Source: an uncultured Halomonas sp. (GTDB lineage Bacteria; Pseudomonadota; Gammaproteobacteria; Pseudomonadales; Halomonadaceae). From it: DNA of 64,000 bases. The notes below the pieces were generated by a model. It was not told where the DNA came from and did not search any database. It saw only the letters and a list, made by a program, of their open reading frames with translations. The first letter of the stretch is position 1; the number at the start of each line of letters is the position of its first letter. The translations under genes and the position numbers were made by a program. The DNA lies in the NCBI RefSeq assembly GCF_947493865.1, contig NZ_CANLTC010000001.1, forward strand, positions 310,001 through 374,000, given 5' to 3'. This document shows, in pieces, positions 1 through 7,618 of this stretch.

Positions 1-795
1 ATGGTGCAACCCGACGGCCAGGCACCGGTCGCCCCTAGCGCATTGAAGGGCGAGGGTGCTCAATGCTTCGTCGAGTTCGAGGACGGCAGTTCCGGCCGCC
101 ACGAAACCAGCACGCCCCGGGCGCTGGAAACCGACGAGATCGCAGGCATCGTCGACGACTATCGCCAGGCGGCGATCCGCGCCAAGCGTGCCGGCTTCGA
201 CATGGTCGAGTTACACGCCGCCAACGCCTACCTGCTCAACCAGTTCCTGGCGACCGGCAGCAATCAGCGCTCCGATCAATATGGCGGCTCGCTGGAAAAT
301 CGCGCTCGCTTTCCGCTGGAAGCGCTCGATGCGGTGGCGGAAGTGTTCGGCCCCGAACGTACCGGCATTCGCATGTCGCCGTTCATCGAAATCTTCGGCC
401 TGACCGACGATGAGCCGGAAGCAATGGCCTTCTACATGGCGGAGCAGCTCTCCAAGCGCGGTATCGCCTATCTGCATATCAACGAGCCGGACTGGGCCGG
501 CGGCGATATCAAGTTGACGGATGATTTTCGTCGCGCCCTGCGCGAGCGCTTCAAGGGCAGCCTGATCTTTTGCGGTCATTACGATGCGGAGCGCGCCGAA
601 CGTATCATCGGTGACGGCATCGCCGACGCCGTGGCCATCGGCCGTTCCTACATTGCCAATCCGGATCTCGTCGAACGCTTCCGTCTGGGCGCCACGCTCA
701 ACGAGCCCAACCCGGACACCTTCTACGGCGGCAAGGAAGAAGGCTATACGGACTACCCCTTCCTGGATAACGGCTACGATCGGCTCTCATCCTGA
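1..795 (+). CDS. nemA: Old Yellow Enzyme family alkene reductase (NemA-like), 5' end cut by window
   Basis: FMN-dependent, NADPH-using reductase of activated C=C bonds such as N-ethylmaleimide; cytosolic. The visible 264 residues cover the C-terminal two thirds of the TIM barrel; family members have about 360 residues, so roughly 100 are missing upstream and the methionine at base 1 is internal. Seen directly: the substrate-binding His72 and Asn75 and the proton-donor Tyr77 of the HxxNxY motif, followed by the LxxFL...N.R.D.YGGSLENR stretch diagnostic of the family, and the AIGRSYIANPDL phosphate-binding loop near residue 215. A strong hairpin terminator follows 23 bases after the stop. The subfamily (NemA rather than XenA or OPR) is inferred from the overall pattern. 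Confidence 0.9.
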   Translation: MVQPDGQAPVAPSALKGEGAQCFVEFEDGSSGRHETSTPRALETDEIAGIVDDYRQAAIRAKRAGFDMVELHAANAYLLNQFLATGSNQRSDQYGGSLENRARFPLEALDAVAEVFGPERTGIRMSPFIEIFGLTDDEPEAMAFYMAEQLSKRGIAYLHINEPDWAGGDIKLTDDFRRALRERFKGSLIFCGHYDAERAERIIGDGIADAVAIGRSYIANPDLVERFRLGATLNEPNPDTFYGGKEEGYTDYPFLDNGYDRLSS

Positions 796-817
796 TTCAG
801 CCATCGTGTATCGAAAC

Positions 818-854
818 AAAACGCCGGTGGAGCTTATGGCTCCATCGGCGTTTT
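818..854 (+). terminator. Rho-independent terminator after nemA
   Basis: A 16-bp stem (one G-T pair) at 818-833 and 839-854 with a 5-base loop. It starts with AAAA and ends with TTTT, so it could act in both directions. Confidence 0.8.
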
Positions 855-865
855 AGTTACAACCA

Positions 866-1082
866 GCAAGTTTCAAGTCCCGGGAGGCGCTACTTCAAAT
901 TATTGAATTACAGGTTTAACTCTACGAAAACTAGATATTTAATATTTTAATTTTATTAAATTAATTCAAAGAGAGAGAAAAAAGCCAGTTATTTTGGTTA
1001 GCACCGTGGAGCTTTTCCATGACGAAAAAAAATCGAGTCGCCATTAAAATAAAATTACATATTAAAACACAACGAGACTCGC
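866..1082. other. AT-rich intergenic stretch upstream of a small orphan gene
   Basis: About 215 bases, clearly richer in A and T than the surrounding coding DNA, especially at 895-965 and 1040-1075. It holds a short inverted pair (CGAGTC near 1033 and GACTCG near 1076) flanking the A-rich leader of the next gene. No convincing gene is seen. It probably carries the promoter of the 78-residue protein, but no clear -35/-10 pair could be assigned. Confidence 0.4.
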
Positions 1083-1319
1083 ATGGAACCTACCCCATCT
1101 TCTTCGAATGCGTCATTCAACGACTTCATGCTCTCTTTAAAAGAGACCAAGAACGATCCCATTTATCGTCTGCGTGAAGCCAATAGAAAACTTAGAGAAG
1201 CAACTCTCAAGATGAAAGTTGCAAACTCCCGTGTGCAATACAGCTTGCTCGATTTAAAATTCGAACTTCTACAGATTCAACAGCGCAATGAAGCGTTGAA
1301 CTCCAAGCTCGAAAAATAA
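1083..1319 (+). CDS. Small helical hypothetical protein (78 aa)
   Basis: I do not recognise this protein. It is short and charged. From about residue 25 to 78 it is predicted to be one long amphipathic helix rich in Leu, Lys, Arg and Glu (LREANRKLREATLKMK, then LLDLKFELLQIQQRNE), so a coiled-coil dimer is likely. The first 20 residues are Ser/Pro-rich and probably disordered. It has no Shine-Dalgarno of note. It is followed within 20 bases by a perfect 13-bp hairpin. AT-rich flanks and isolated position suggest an accessory gene. The helix-only shape resembles nucleoid-associated or adaptor proteins, but this is a guess. Confidence 0.55.
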   Translation: MEPTPSSSNASFNDFMLSLKETKNDPIYRLREANRKLREATLKMKVANSRVQYSLLDLKFELLQIQQRNEALNSKLEK

Positions 1320-1338
1320 CGAAGCCATCAGCCCAGCC

Positions 1339-1371
1339 CCGCTACGAGCCCTCGCAAGGGGCTCGTAGCGG
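1339..1371 (+). terminator. Hairpin after the 78-aa gene
   Basis: Perfect 13-bp stem (1339-1351 with 1359-1371) and 7-base loop. No T-tract follows, so termination efficiency is uncertain. Confidence 0.5.
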
Positions 1372-1437
1372 CTTGATTGCCCCTGCACAAATACGAATAC
1401 AGGGACGTACCCCTTATTCAAGCCATTTATTTACCGC

Positions 1438-1470
1438 AAAAAAAAGCACGTTAGCCGATAGCTAACGTGC
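1438..1470 (-). terminator. Rho-independent terminator for the small minus-strand gene
   Basis: On the minus strand a perfect 10-bp stem (1461-1470 with 1446-1455) is followed by eight Ts (1438-1445). Its orientation supports the minus-strand reading frame at 1569-1751 over the overlapping plus-strand one. Confidence 0.85.
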
Positions 1471-1568
1471 CGAAACGATCGAACACAGGTCAAGAAAAAC
1501 CAAACAACAAATATATATTAACGATAATTAAAAAACTTTCACTTTTAAATAGAATTCAGCTATTCCGT

Positions 1569-1751
1569 TTAACCCATCACTTGCCCGCACATCTCTTGAT
1601 TGGCTTTAAGTGCATCGAAATAACTTTGAAAACGATGAATCTCGCGTACCTTACCACCAGTAGTTTCCTGCAATACCCAGTGATCTGGTTTTCTAAGTTT
1701 TTGGCCATTGCCAGTGGTGGTAGGTGTAATCTTGAAACTGCGCTTAGCCAT
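1569..1751 (-). CDS. Small basic hypothetical protein (60 aa), possibly DUF2188-like
   Basis: Sixty residues from the ATG at 1751; a GTG three codons upstream is a weaker choice. The sequence starts MAKRSFKITPTTTG and contains WVLQETTGGKVREIHRFQSY, which resembles the short beta-strand plus helix layout of DUF2188-type small proteins (a tryptophan or valine strand, then a helix ending a repeated-gene-like unit). No catalytic motif is visible. A strong minus-strand terminator about 100 bases downstream supports that this frame is transcribed. The overlapping plus-strand frame of 108 codons is AT-rich and has no such support. The local base composition suggests acquired DNA. Family assignment is tentative. 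Confidence 0.5.
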   Translation of the reverse strand: MAKRSFKITPTTTGNGQKLRKPDHWVLQETTGGKVREIHRFQSYFDALKANQEMCGQVMG

Positions 1752-1947
1752 ATCGTTCACTCATATCGTCTGCGAAACATGACGCTATATTGAAACAAAA
1801 CAGGACGAATTGAAATATTATTTTACTCAGTAACTAAATGTAACAAAGTGCTAGATAACAAATACCCACCAGATTAGGAGCTTAAAACTGAAGGCTGATG
1901 CAAGTGATTTTCAGGGAGCGATATACAAGCTGCAAACACACATAACC

Positions 1948-2216
1948 TAGAACCTGTTGACGTTTCATCGCGAACCGCGTTGCTGCATCAAAAAGTGTCA
2001 GTCAAGGCGCGAAGCGCAGGGAAGGGTTATTCCCTTTTCACGTTTCGCAACGCAGAATGGCGCTTTTTGCTGCGCAACCCGAAGGGCTGGGCCAGTTTTT
2101 ATCCGCTGCGGCGTTAGTCGTCGTTCATTTGGAATAACCAAATTTCTCTCCTCCTGCCTTGCCCCGAATAAAAACTGGCGCCAGCGCGGCCGTGAATGAA
2201 ACGTCAACAGGCCCTA
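1948..2216. repeat. Palindromic MITE-like element, family I
   Basis: A 269-bp element with 21-bp terminal inverted repeats (1948-1968 and 2196-2216) that match at 19 of 21 positions, including a perfect inner 16 bp (CCTGTTGACGTTTCAT). Inside is a second inverted pair, CCAGTTTTTAT at 2092-2102 and its complement at 2168-2178, and smaller hairpins (ATTTGG/CCAAAT near 2127-2143). It starts TAG and ends CTA. It encodes no transposase; short open frames inside do not look like proteins. Confidence 0.85.
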
Positions 2217-2440
2217 ATGATATGGAATATATTTTTATAGCTACCTCCTTCCCTGCCCGGTTATGCCCTTGTTCAAAGCAGGAGTAATTCCCGCCTAGGC
2301 GACTGCCACACAAGCGCACAAGGGAGGACTCACTCACCCAAGTCATTGTTTTTTTTGCGGGGCTACTGCAATGCAGAACGTTATCGATCTGCCCGCTAAG
2401 GCCTCTATCCTGAGGGCTGTATTCGAACGGGAGTTACGCC

Positions 2441-2800
2441 ATGAGCCAAGGAGATATTCGTCTTAAACGTGCCTATGAGGCCCCAGCCAACAACGACGGC
2501 AAGCGCATACTGGTCGATGGAATGTGGCCTCGCGGGGTAAAGAAGGAAGAGGCCAACATCGATGAGTGGTTGAAGGAACTGGCGCCAAGCAAGGAATTGC
2601 GCCAATGGTTTGACCACGATGCGGATAAATGGGAGGAGTTCCAGCGGCGCTACAAGGAAGAGCTGAAGAACAGTCCGGATGCGATGAAGAAACTGCGGGA
2701 GTATCACAAAAACGGGCGCGTTACCCTGGTATTCGCGGCCAAGGACGAGCAGCACAATAACGCCGTGGCGCTCAAGCACCTGTTACAGAGAAATGGCTGA
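2441..2800 (+). CDS. DUF488 family protein (YeaO-like)
   Basis: A 119-residue cytosolic protein covering the whole DUF488 domain. Seen: the family's DGMWPRGV motif (residues 26-33) with RG, the WxKELAPSKELRQWFDHD segment, and a C-terminal TLVFAAKDEQHNNAVAL strand-helix. The biochemical role of the family is not established. The start has a GGGAG ribosome binding site 9 bases upstream. It stands alone on the plus strand and points toward the convergent porin gene, from which it is separated by a terminator hairpin. Full length for the family and no anomalies. Confidence 0.85.
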   Translation: MSQGDIRLKRAYEAPANNDGKRILVDGMWPRGVKKEEANIDEWLKELAPSKELRQWFDHDADKWEEFQRRYKEELKNSPDAMKKLREYHKNGRVTLVFAAKDEQHNNAVALKHLLQRNG

Positions 2801-2854
2801 AGGAAAGCGCCCGCTCTCTTGTTTGAACAACGCGTGATTGCATAGACAGCCACG

Positions 2855-2878
2855 AAAAAGCCGGCCCTGAGGCCGGCT
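2855..2878 (-). terminator. Terminator of the porin gene
   Basis: On the minus strand an 8-bp GC-rich stem (AGCCGGCC/GGCCGGCT, loop of 4) is followed by TTTTT. It lies 38 bases past the porin stop. Confidence 0.85.
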
Positions 2879-2916
2879 TCGTTATCACAACAAGCTGTGA
2901 TCGGATATTACTTTGC

Positions 2917-4071
2917 TTAGAAGGCGTAGACCGCACCCACTGCAACGCCGTTACCATCATCATCTTCGCGATCATACCAGGCGCCTTCAACGAAGGTGTA
3001 CATGGCAGAGGAGATGTTGTAGGTGGCGCCCAGAACGATCTCGTTACGTGAGTCCGTGCTGGTGTCAGAAGGCAGATCTTGATCTTCGAAAGCTGTTTCC
3101 AGGGTATCGCCGAAGTCGGAACCGCCCACGTCGACGTACTGGTAGGCGCCGTAGATGTCGCCCATGCCGTAACCGTAGCGTGCACCCACGCCATAACGGT
3201 TCTCGGAAGGCAAATAATCTTCGTCACCGGACTCGTAACGCTCATACTTGAGCGCCAGACGCAGGGCATCGATAGTGTACTGGAAGGTCACACCATACTG
3301 CTCGCCAGCATCAAACTCGCCCAGTTGCTCATCTTCGCTGATCACACCGTCATCGTTAAGATCAGCACCGAACTGAGCACCAGATATGTCACCCTCGAGA
3401 TTGTCGAGGTTATCATATACGCCAGCTACGGAGAACGCGCCAACGGTATACTTCAGACCGCCGTAGAATGAAGCATTGCCGGAATCAGAAAGGTTCTCAT
3501 TCTCGGCATCGCCCTTGTACTGGGTACCCACGGCGAACTGTAGACCACCGAAAGAAGGCGACATGTACTGCAGGCGGTCACCTTCGTTGTCGTTGTCGTC
3601 GTTCTGGGTATTGGCACCGTCATCACCAACGATGGAACCATCGGTGAGGTCGAAATATTCGTTGTTGGACACCGGATCCTGGATCCAGTCATCGATCAGG
3701 CGGTCCCAGGAACCCAGACGGGCATCACCGAAGTTGCCCTTCAAGCCCATGTAGACCTGATCACTGCGGGAAATACCGTCTTGGTTATCGTCACCCTTGC
3801 CTTCGTCGGCGTTGAATTCCCACTCCGCCTTGAAGTAACCAGTCAGACCCGGGTTGATGACGTGCTGGCCGGTGACACCGAAGGTGGAACCGTTATCGAA
3901 GATTTCATCGGAGCTACCGTCGTCTCCACCGTCGATACTCTTGTAGGCAATCTGCAGGTTGCCGTACAGATCCAGCTGAGTGCCGTCCTGGTTATAGACA
4001 GTGGCGGCCTGAGCAGCTGCGGAGGCACCGATGGCGCCGGCAATGGCAGTTACTAGAAGCGTCTTTTTCAT
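2917..4071 (-). CDS. Gram-negative porin, acidic, outer membrane
   Basis: A 384-residue general porin expected to form a trimeric 16-strand beta-barrel for passive uptake of small solutes. Seen: a Sec signal peptide, MKKTLLVTAIAGAIGASAAAQA, with cleavage expected after AQA at about residue 22; a first strand with LDLYGNLQIAY; repeated alternating aromatic/hydrophobic strands; and a C-terminal Phe (VGAVYAF), the BAM recognition signal. Loops are extremely rich in Asp and Glu, as in halophile surface proteins. An AAGGA site lies upstream of the ATG. It is monocistronic with its own terminator. The substrate cannot be read from the sequence. Confidence 0.92.
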   Translation of the reverse strand: MKKTLLVTAIAGAIGASAAAQAATVYNQDGTQLDLYGNLQIAYKSIDGGDDGSSDEIFDNGSTFGVTGQHVINPGLTGYFKAEWEFNADEGKGDDNQDGISRSDQVYMGLKGNFGDARLGSWDRLIDDWIQDPVSNNEYFDLTDGSIVGDDGANTQNDDNDNEGDRLQYMSPSFGGLQFAVGTQYKGDAENENLSDSGNASFYGGLKYTVGAFSVAGVYDNLDNLEGDISGAQFGADLNDDGVISEDEQLGEFDAGEQYGVTFQYTIDALRLALKYERYESGDEDYLPSENRYGVGARYGYGMGDIYGAYQYVDVGGSDFGDTLETAFEDQDLPSDTSTDSRNEIVLGATYNISSAMYTFVEGAWYDREDDDGNGVAVGAVYAF

Positions 4072-4499
4072 CGCATTAGTTCCTTAACTTACTGTTCGAT
4101 CGTTGTTTGCTTATGCAGTCGGCTTGCCTGGCATTACCGCTGTATTTACAAGGGCTGCCATGGTCAAGCCTTGTTATTATCCAATGCTCGCAAGGGAACC
4201 TTATACTGGGTCTTTCAGGAACGCAACAAGAAAAAACACTGTTTTTAATCCCGTTATCGAAGAAATCCTGATCCCACTTCCGTATTACGCCTCCCCATAC
4301 TACCCGAATACCTGCAGCAACCGGAATTCGGGCCTTTCATCGCATGCTGCCCTTTTGCTCATTGCCAGCCGGGTATCAATGCGAACAGTGTTCATGATGG
4401 CATTATCCCAGAATGTTTCAAGTCTACATTGCACCGAATGAGCCCAGAAAGATGACCTGGATCAAAGATAGGCCTACGAGCCGCCGTATGTCGGTCGTC
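4072..4499. other. Long intergenic region upstream of the porin gene
   Basis: About 430 bases with no convincing gene; a 112-codon plus-strand frame at 4103-4441 has no ribosome binding site and no recognisable domain. The region must contain the porin promoter. On the minus strand a TTGACC box near 4165 precedes AT-rich sequence at a workable distance, but the -10 match is poor, so no promoter is called. A long untranslated leader, typical for regulated porins, is possible. Confidence 0.4.
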
Positions 4500-4535
4500 A
4501 AAAAAAGATCCGACGCTGAGTAGCAGGGTCGGATC
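4500..4535 (-). terminator. Terminator of the ProQ/FinO-like gene
   Basis: On the minus strand GATCCGAC (4528-4535) pairs with GTCGGATC (4507-4514) across a 13-base loop, followed by seven Ts. It lies about 40 bases past the stop codon. Confidence 0.85.
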
Positions 4536-4572
4536 GGTGATCTCTCTTGAAACGCTGGCATACAAAAAATGT

Positions 4573-5355
4573 TTAGTTACGACCATGCTTGGCCAGCAAC
4601 TCGCTTAGCTTGTTATCAAGCCGCGCATTCTTGCGCGTGTCAGGATCGCGCTTGCCAGTGGTATCGCGCTTGCGCTGCTGAGCCTGTAATGATTCGAGCT
4701 GCTTGCGTGCGTGGCGCGCTTCTTCATCGGTGACCAGACCAGCGGGCATGCCTTTCAGGTCGATGCGCTCCGCACCGGCGCGCACCGCCTTGAGATAACG
4801 CGGCAAATGCACATAGCAGGCCAACGCGCGACGCACCAGCTTGTCAGGCCGCGTTTCGTGCTCCATCAACTCCTCATGTATGCCAACCTTGAGGGGGCGG
4901 GTGTGGCCTTTGAAAAAAGTGTTCGTGTAGCGTCGATACCACTCGTCGAGCAGCGCCTGGGGCGATGGCAGCTCGTCGCCTGCCGAGGCGGATGGTTGCC
5001 CCCCGGTGCTGGTCGTTTCAGCGTCGTCGGGCTGCATGACCGAGACAGACTCGAGCGGCGATGCGTCAGCATGCTCCTCGAGCAATGGCTCTTCCGGGGC
5101 AGGACGGCGTGGCGGCAACGGGTAATTACGCTCCGATGCGCTACGCGGGACTGCTGCCTGGGCAAGTACCGTTTCTCGTTGCTCGAGCGTATCGCGTAGC
5201 TGAATGTTCTCCGCCTCGAGCGCCGTGAGGCGGCGACGCAACCGCGTTATCTCATCCAGACCCCACTGTGCCTGATGTTCCAGGGTGTCCAATAGTGTGG
5301 CTGTGCGATCCGTCAACAAAGGCGGCCTCCTTGAACTGGCCAGATCTCGATTCAT
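4573..5355 (-). CDS. ProQ/FinO-domain RNA-binding protein with N-terminal coiled coil
   Basis: Predicted RNA chaperone of the ProQ/FinO family. From the ATG at 5355 it has 260 residues in three parts: a coiled coil at about 28-65 (LRRRLTALEAENIQLRDTLE); a Pro/Glu-rich linker to about 130; and the FinO domain at about 131-223, recognisable by PLKVGIHEEL, RRALACYVHLPRYL and ERIDLKGMPAGLVTDEEARHA. A basic tail follows. E. coli ProQ has the domain at the N-terminus; here it is C-terminal behind a coiled coil, suggesting dimerisation or a partner. An in-frame TTG at 5364 is a less likely start. It is followed by a strong terminator. Domain assignment is firm; RNA targets are unknown. Confidence 0.85.
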   Translation of the reverse strand: MNRDLASSRRPPLLTDRTATLLDTLEHQAQWGLDEITRLRRRLTALEAENIQLRDTLEQRETVLAQAAVPRSASERNYPLPPRRPAPEEPLLEEHADASPLESVSVMQPDDAETTSTGGQPSASAGDELPSPQALLDEWYRRYTNTFFKGHTRPLKVGIHEELMEHETRPDKLVRRALACYVHLPRYLKAVRAGAERIDLKGMPAGLVTDEEARHARKQLESLQAQQRKRDTTGKRDPDTRKNARLDNKLSELLAKHGRN

Positions 5356-5403
5356 TTTGATCAATACCAGCGTTGAACGACGATAATGTCAATATCCGTA
5401 TGG

Positions 5404-5955
5404 TCAGCGGCGCTCGTAGACGACAAACGCATAATTCGGACATGACGCTGAATGTTGGGCATCGTTTCCATCGTTTGTGGTCGCCGGGGTACGCTCGACT
5501 TCTCGCCACTGATCCTTGTTCAGCGGGGGGAAGTAAGTGTCACCAGTGACGATGGTATCGATCTCGGTAAGATAAAGGCGCGACGTGTAGGGCATTGCCT
5601 GGGTAAATATCTCGCCACCACCGATGACGGCGATCTCCTTGGCATCGTCATTTCGCGCCTGCTGCTCGGCGACTGACAGCGCTTTTGCCAGATCATGGCA
5701 TACCTGCACGCCTTCTGGCGCAAAGGAGGTGTCACGCGTCACCACGATGTTGAGACGCCCGGGAAGCGGTCTGCCAATGGAGTCGAAGGTCTTGCGACCC
5801 ATGATCAGCGGCTTGCCCATGGTGGTGCGCTTGAAGAACTTGAGATCTTCCGGCAGGTGCCAGGGCAGCTGATTGTCGATACCGATCACCCCGTTGCGGG
5901 TGAGGGCGGCGACCATCACTACCGCGATCCGGGGCGCTTCCTGAGATGGGTTCAT
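5404..5955 (-). CDS. folA: Dihydrofolate reductase
   Basis: NADPH-dependent reduction of dihydrofolate to tetrahydrofolate, regenerating the cofactor oxidised by thymidylate synthase. The 183 residues show the whole fold: [20 protein letters not shown] (Met20-type loop), the catalytic Asp37 in LPEDLKFFK, the cofactor loop [16 protein letters not shown], and the second nucleotide site [22 protein letters not shown]. It is the last gene of a minus-strand operon and its ATG overlaps the thyA stop by four bases (ATGA), indicating translational coupling. Length is slightly above the usual 160-170 residues because of a short N-terminal extension and an insert near residue 160. Confidence 0.97.
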   Translation of the reverse strand: MNPSQEAPRIAVVMVAALTRNGVIGIDNQLPWHLPEDLKFFKRTTMGKPLIMGRKTFDSIGRPLPGRLNIVVTRDTSFAPEGVQVCHDLAKALSVAEQQARNDDAKEIAVIGGGEIFTQAMPYTSRLYLTEIDTIVTGDTYFPPLNKDQWREVERTPATTNDGNDAQHSASCPNYAFVVYERR

Positions 5956-6776
5956 ACCGCGACCTCGGCCTTGATGTGAGGATGAGGATCGTAATTCTGG
6001 ATAGCGATATCCTCGAAGCGAAAGGCGAATAGATCCTTGATCTCGGGATTGAGCGTTAGTTGGGGCGCTGCACGCGGCTGGCGGGACAACTGCAGTTCGG
6101 CCTGTTCGAGATGATTCTCATAAAGATGCGCATCGCCCAAAGTATGAATGAACTCGCCAGGGGCCAGATCGCAGGCTTGGGCAATCATCTGAGTCAGTAG
6201 CGCATAGCTTGCAATGTTGAAGGGCACGCCAAGAAAGATGTCGGCGCTGCGCTGGTAGAGCTGGCAAGAGAGCCGGCCATCAGCAACATAGAACTGAAAC
6301 AAGGCATGGCACGGCGGCAGTGCCATTTCATCGATCAGCGCCGGATTCCAGGCGGACACGATAAGACGACGCGAATCCGGGTTACGCTTGATCTGCGCGA
6401 CGACATTGGCGATCTGGTCGACATGCCCTCCGTCGGGACGCGGCCAACTGCGCCATTGGTAGCCGTAGACCGGACCCAAATCACCCGCTTCATCCGCCCA
6501 CTCATCCCAGATGCGCACCCCATGCTGCTTTAGGTAGGCAATGTTGGTATCGCCCTGCAAGAACCACAGCAGCTCGTGAATGATCGAGCGCAGATGCAGT
6601 TTTTTCGTGGTAATGAGCGGGAACCCTCGGCCCAGATCGAAGCGCATCTGATGGCCGAAGATACTTCTGGTACCGACCCCGGTACGGTCGGATTTTTCGA
6701 CACCACAGTCGAGCACATGCCGTATCAGGTCGAGATATGGTTGTTCCAGAGCGGTTTGTTCGAGCGCATCCGTCAT
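5952..6776 (-). CDS. thyA: Thymidylate synthase
   Basis: Converts dUMP and 5,10-methylenetetrahydrofolate to dTMP and dihydrofolate. The 274-residue protein contains the catalytic Cys156 in [12 protein letters not shown], the arginine-bearing phosphate-binding [10 protein letters not shown] just before it, the [22 protein letters not shown] active-site run (residues 170 onward), and the N-terminal [13 protein letters not shown] loop. It overlaps lgt upstream and folA downstream by four bases each, so the three genes are coupled. This order (lgt-thyA-folA) is common in gammaproteobacteria. No anomalies. Confidence 0.98.
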   Translation of the reverse strand: MTDALEQTALEQPYLDLIRHVLDCGVEKSDRTGVGTRSIFGHQMRFDLGRGFPLITTKKLHLRSIIHELLWFLQGDTNIAYLKQHGVRIWDEWADEAGDLGPVYGYQWRSWPRPDGGHVDQIANVVAQIKRNPDSRRLIVSAWNPALIDEMALPPCHALFQFYVADGRLSCQLYQRSADIFLGVPFNIASYALLTQMIAQACDLAPGEFIHTLGDAHLYENHLEQAELQLSRQPRAAPQLTLNPEIKDLFAFRFEDIAIQNYDPHPHIKAEVAV

Positions 6777-7600
6777 GATCGTTTGGCTTGCTTGGGTTGG
6801 GTGGTCTCAGCCGCGACGATACCATCTATCGGTTGCCGACGAGACCAGGCGATCAGCCCCAGGCCGGCAACAATCATCGGCAGTGTCAGCAACATGCCCA
6901 TGGTCAACCAGCCGAAGGCGATGAAGCCCAGTTGCGGGTCCGGCATACGCACGAATTCCACCACAAAGCGAAACACTCCATAAAGCACGAGAAACAGGCC
7001 GGAAATCATACCCCTATGGCGCGGGCGGCGCGATACCCACCATAGGATGGCGAACAGCACCACGCCTTCCAGCAAGAATTCGTAGAGCGATGAGGGGTGC
7101 CGCGGCTCGGGGCCCATACCGGGGAACGGCATGGCCCAGGGCAGGCTGCTCACTCGACCGGGCAACTCCGTATTGATGAAATTACCGATTCGCCCTGCCC
7201 CCAACCCGATGGGCACCAGGGGGGCGATGAAATCGGTCAACTGGAAAAAAGCCAGCCGGTGCTTGCGAGCGAAAAGCCAGGCGGCGATAAGCACGCCGAT
7301 CAAGCCGCCATGGAAGCTCATGCCGCCATCCCATAGCTGAAACAGCCACAGCGGGTTTTCCAGCAGCCGATCGAAGCCATAGAACAGCGCATAACCGATT
7401 CGCCCGCCCAACACGACGCCAAGGGCACCATAAAAAAGCATGTCGCCAACATCATCGCGGGTGAGCCCGACGCGATGAGCTCGTAAGCGCCCCAACCACC
7501 AGGCACCAACGAAACCGACGACGTACATCAGCCCATACCAATGAATCTTCAGCGGGCCTAGGGCAATGGCAACCGGGTCTATCTGTGGGTATTCAAGCAT
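6773..7600 (-). CDS. lgt: Prolipoprotein diacylglyceryl transferase
   Basis: Inner-membrane enzyme that transfers diacylglycerol from phosphatidylglycerol to the lipobox cysteine of prolipoproteins. The 275 residues hold seven predicted membrane segments and the Lgt signature [14 protein letters not shown], plus [18 protein letters not shown], both containing residues known to be essential in E. coli Lgt. The ATG at 7600 lies 18 bases after the stop of the PAS-receiver gene, so these are probably co-transcribed. Its stop overlaps the thyA start. Upstream Shine-Dalgarno is weak, consistent with coupling to the previous gene. Confidence 0.97.
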   Translation of the reverse strand: MLEYPQIDPVAIALGPLKIHWYGLMYVVGFVGAWWLGRLRAHRVGLTRDDVGDMLFYGALGVVLGGRIGYALFYGFDRLLENPLWLFQLWDGGMSFHGGLIGVLIAAWLFARKHRLAFFQLTDFIAPLVPIGLGAGRIGNFINTELPGRVSSLPWAMPFPGMGPEPRHPSSLYEFLLEGVVLFAILWWVSRRPRHRGMISGLFLVLYGVFRFVVEFVRMPDPQLGFIAFGWLTMGMLLTLPMIVAGLGLIAWSRRQPIDGIVAAETTQPKQAKRS

Positions 7601-7618
7601 AGGAATCTCAAGCTGGGA

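Noticed and set aside
1467-1793. 108-codon plus-strand open frame
   Set aside because: Overlaps a minus-strand frame that has its own terminator; AT-rich composition and no ribosome binding site make it a chance frame.
1957-2207. Two overlapping short frames inside the family I repeat
   Set aside because: They arise from the palindromic repeat and show no protein-like pattern.
4103-4441. 112-codon frame upstream of the porin
   Set aside because: No ribosome site and no domain; lies in the expected porin regulatory region.
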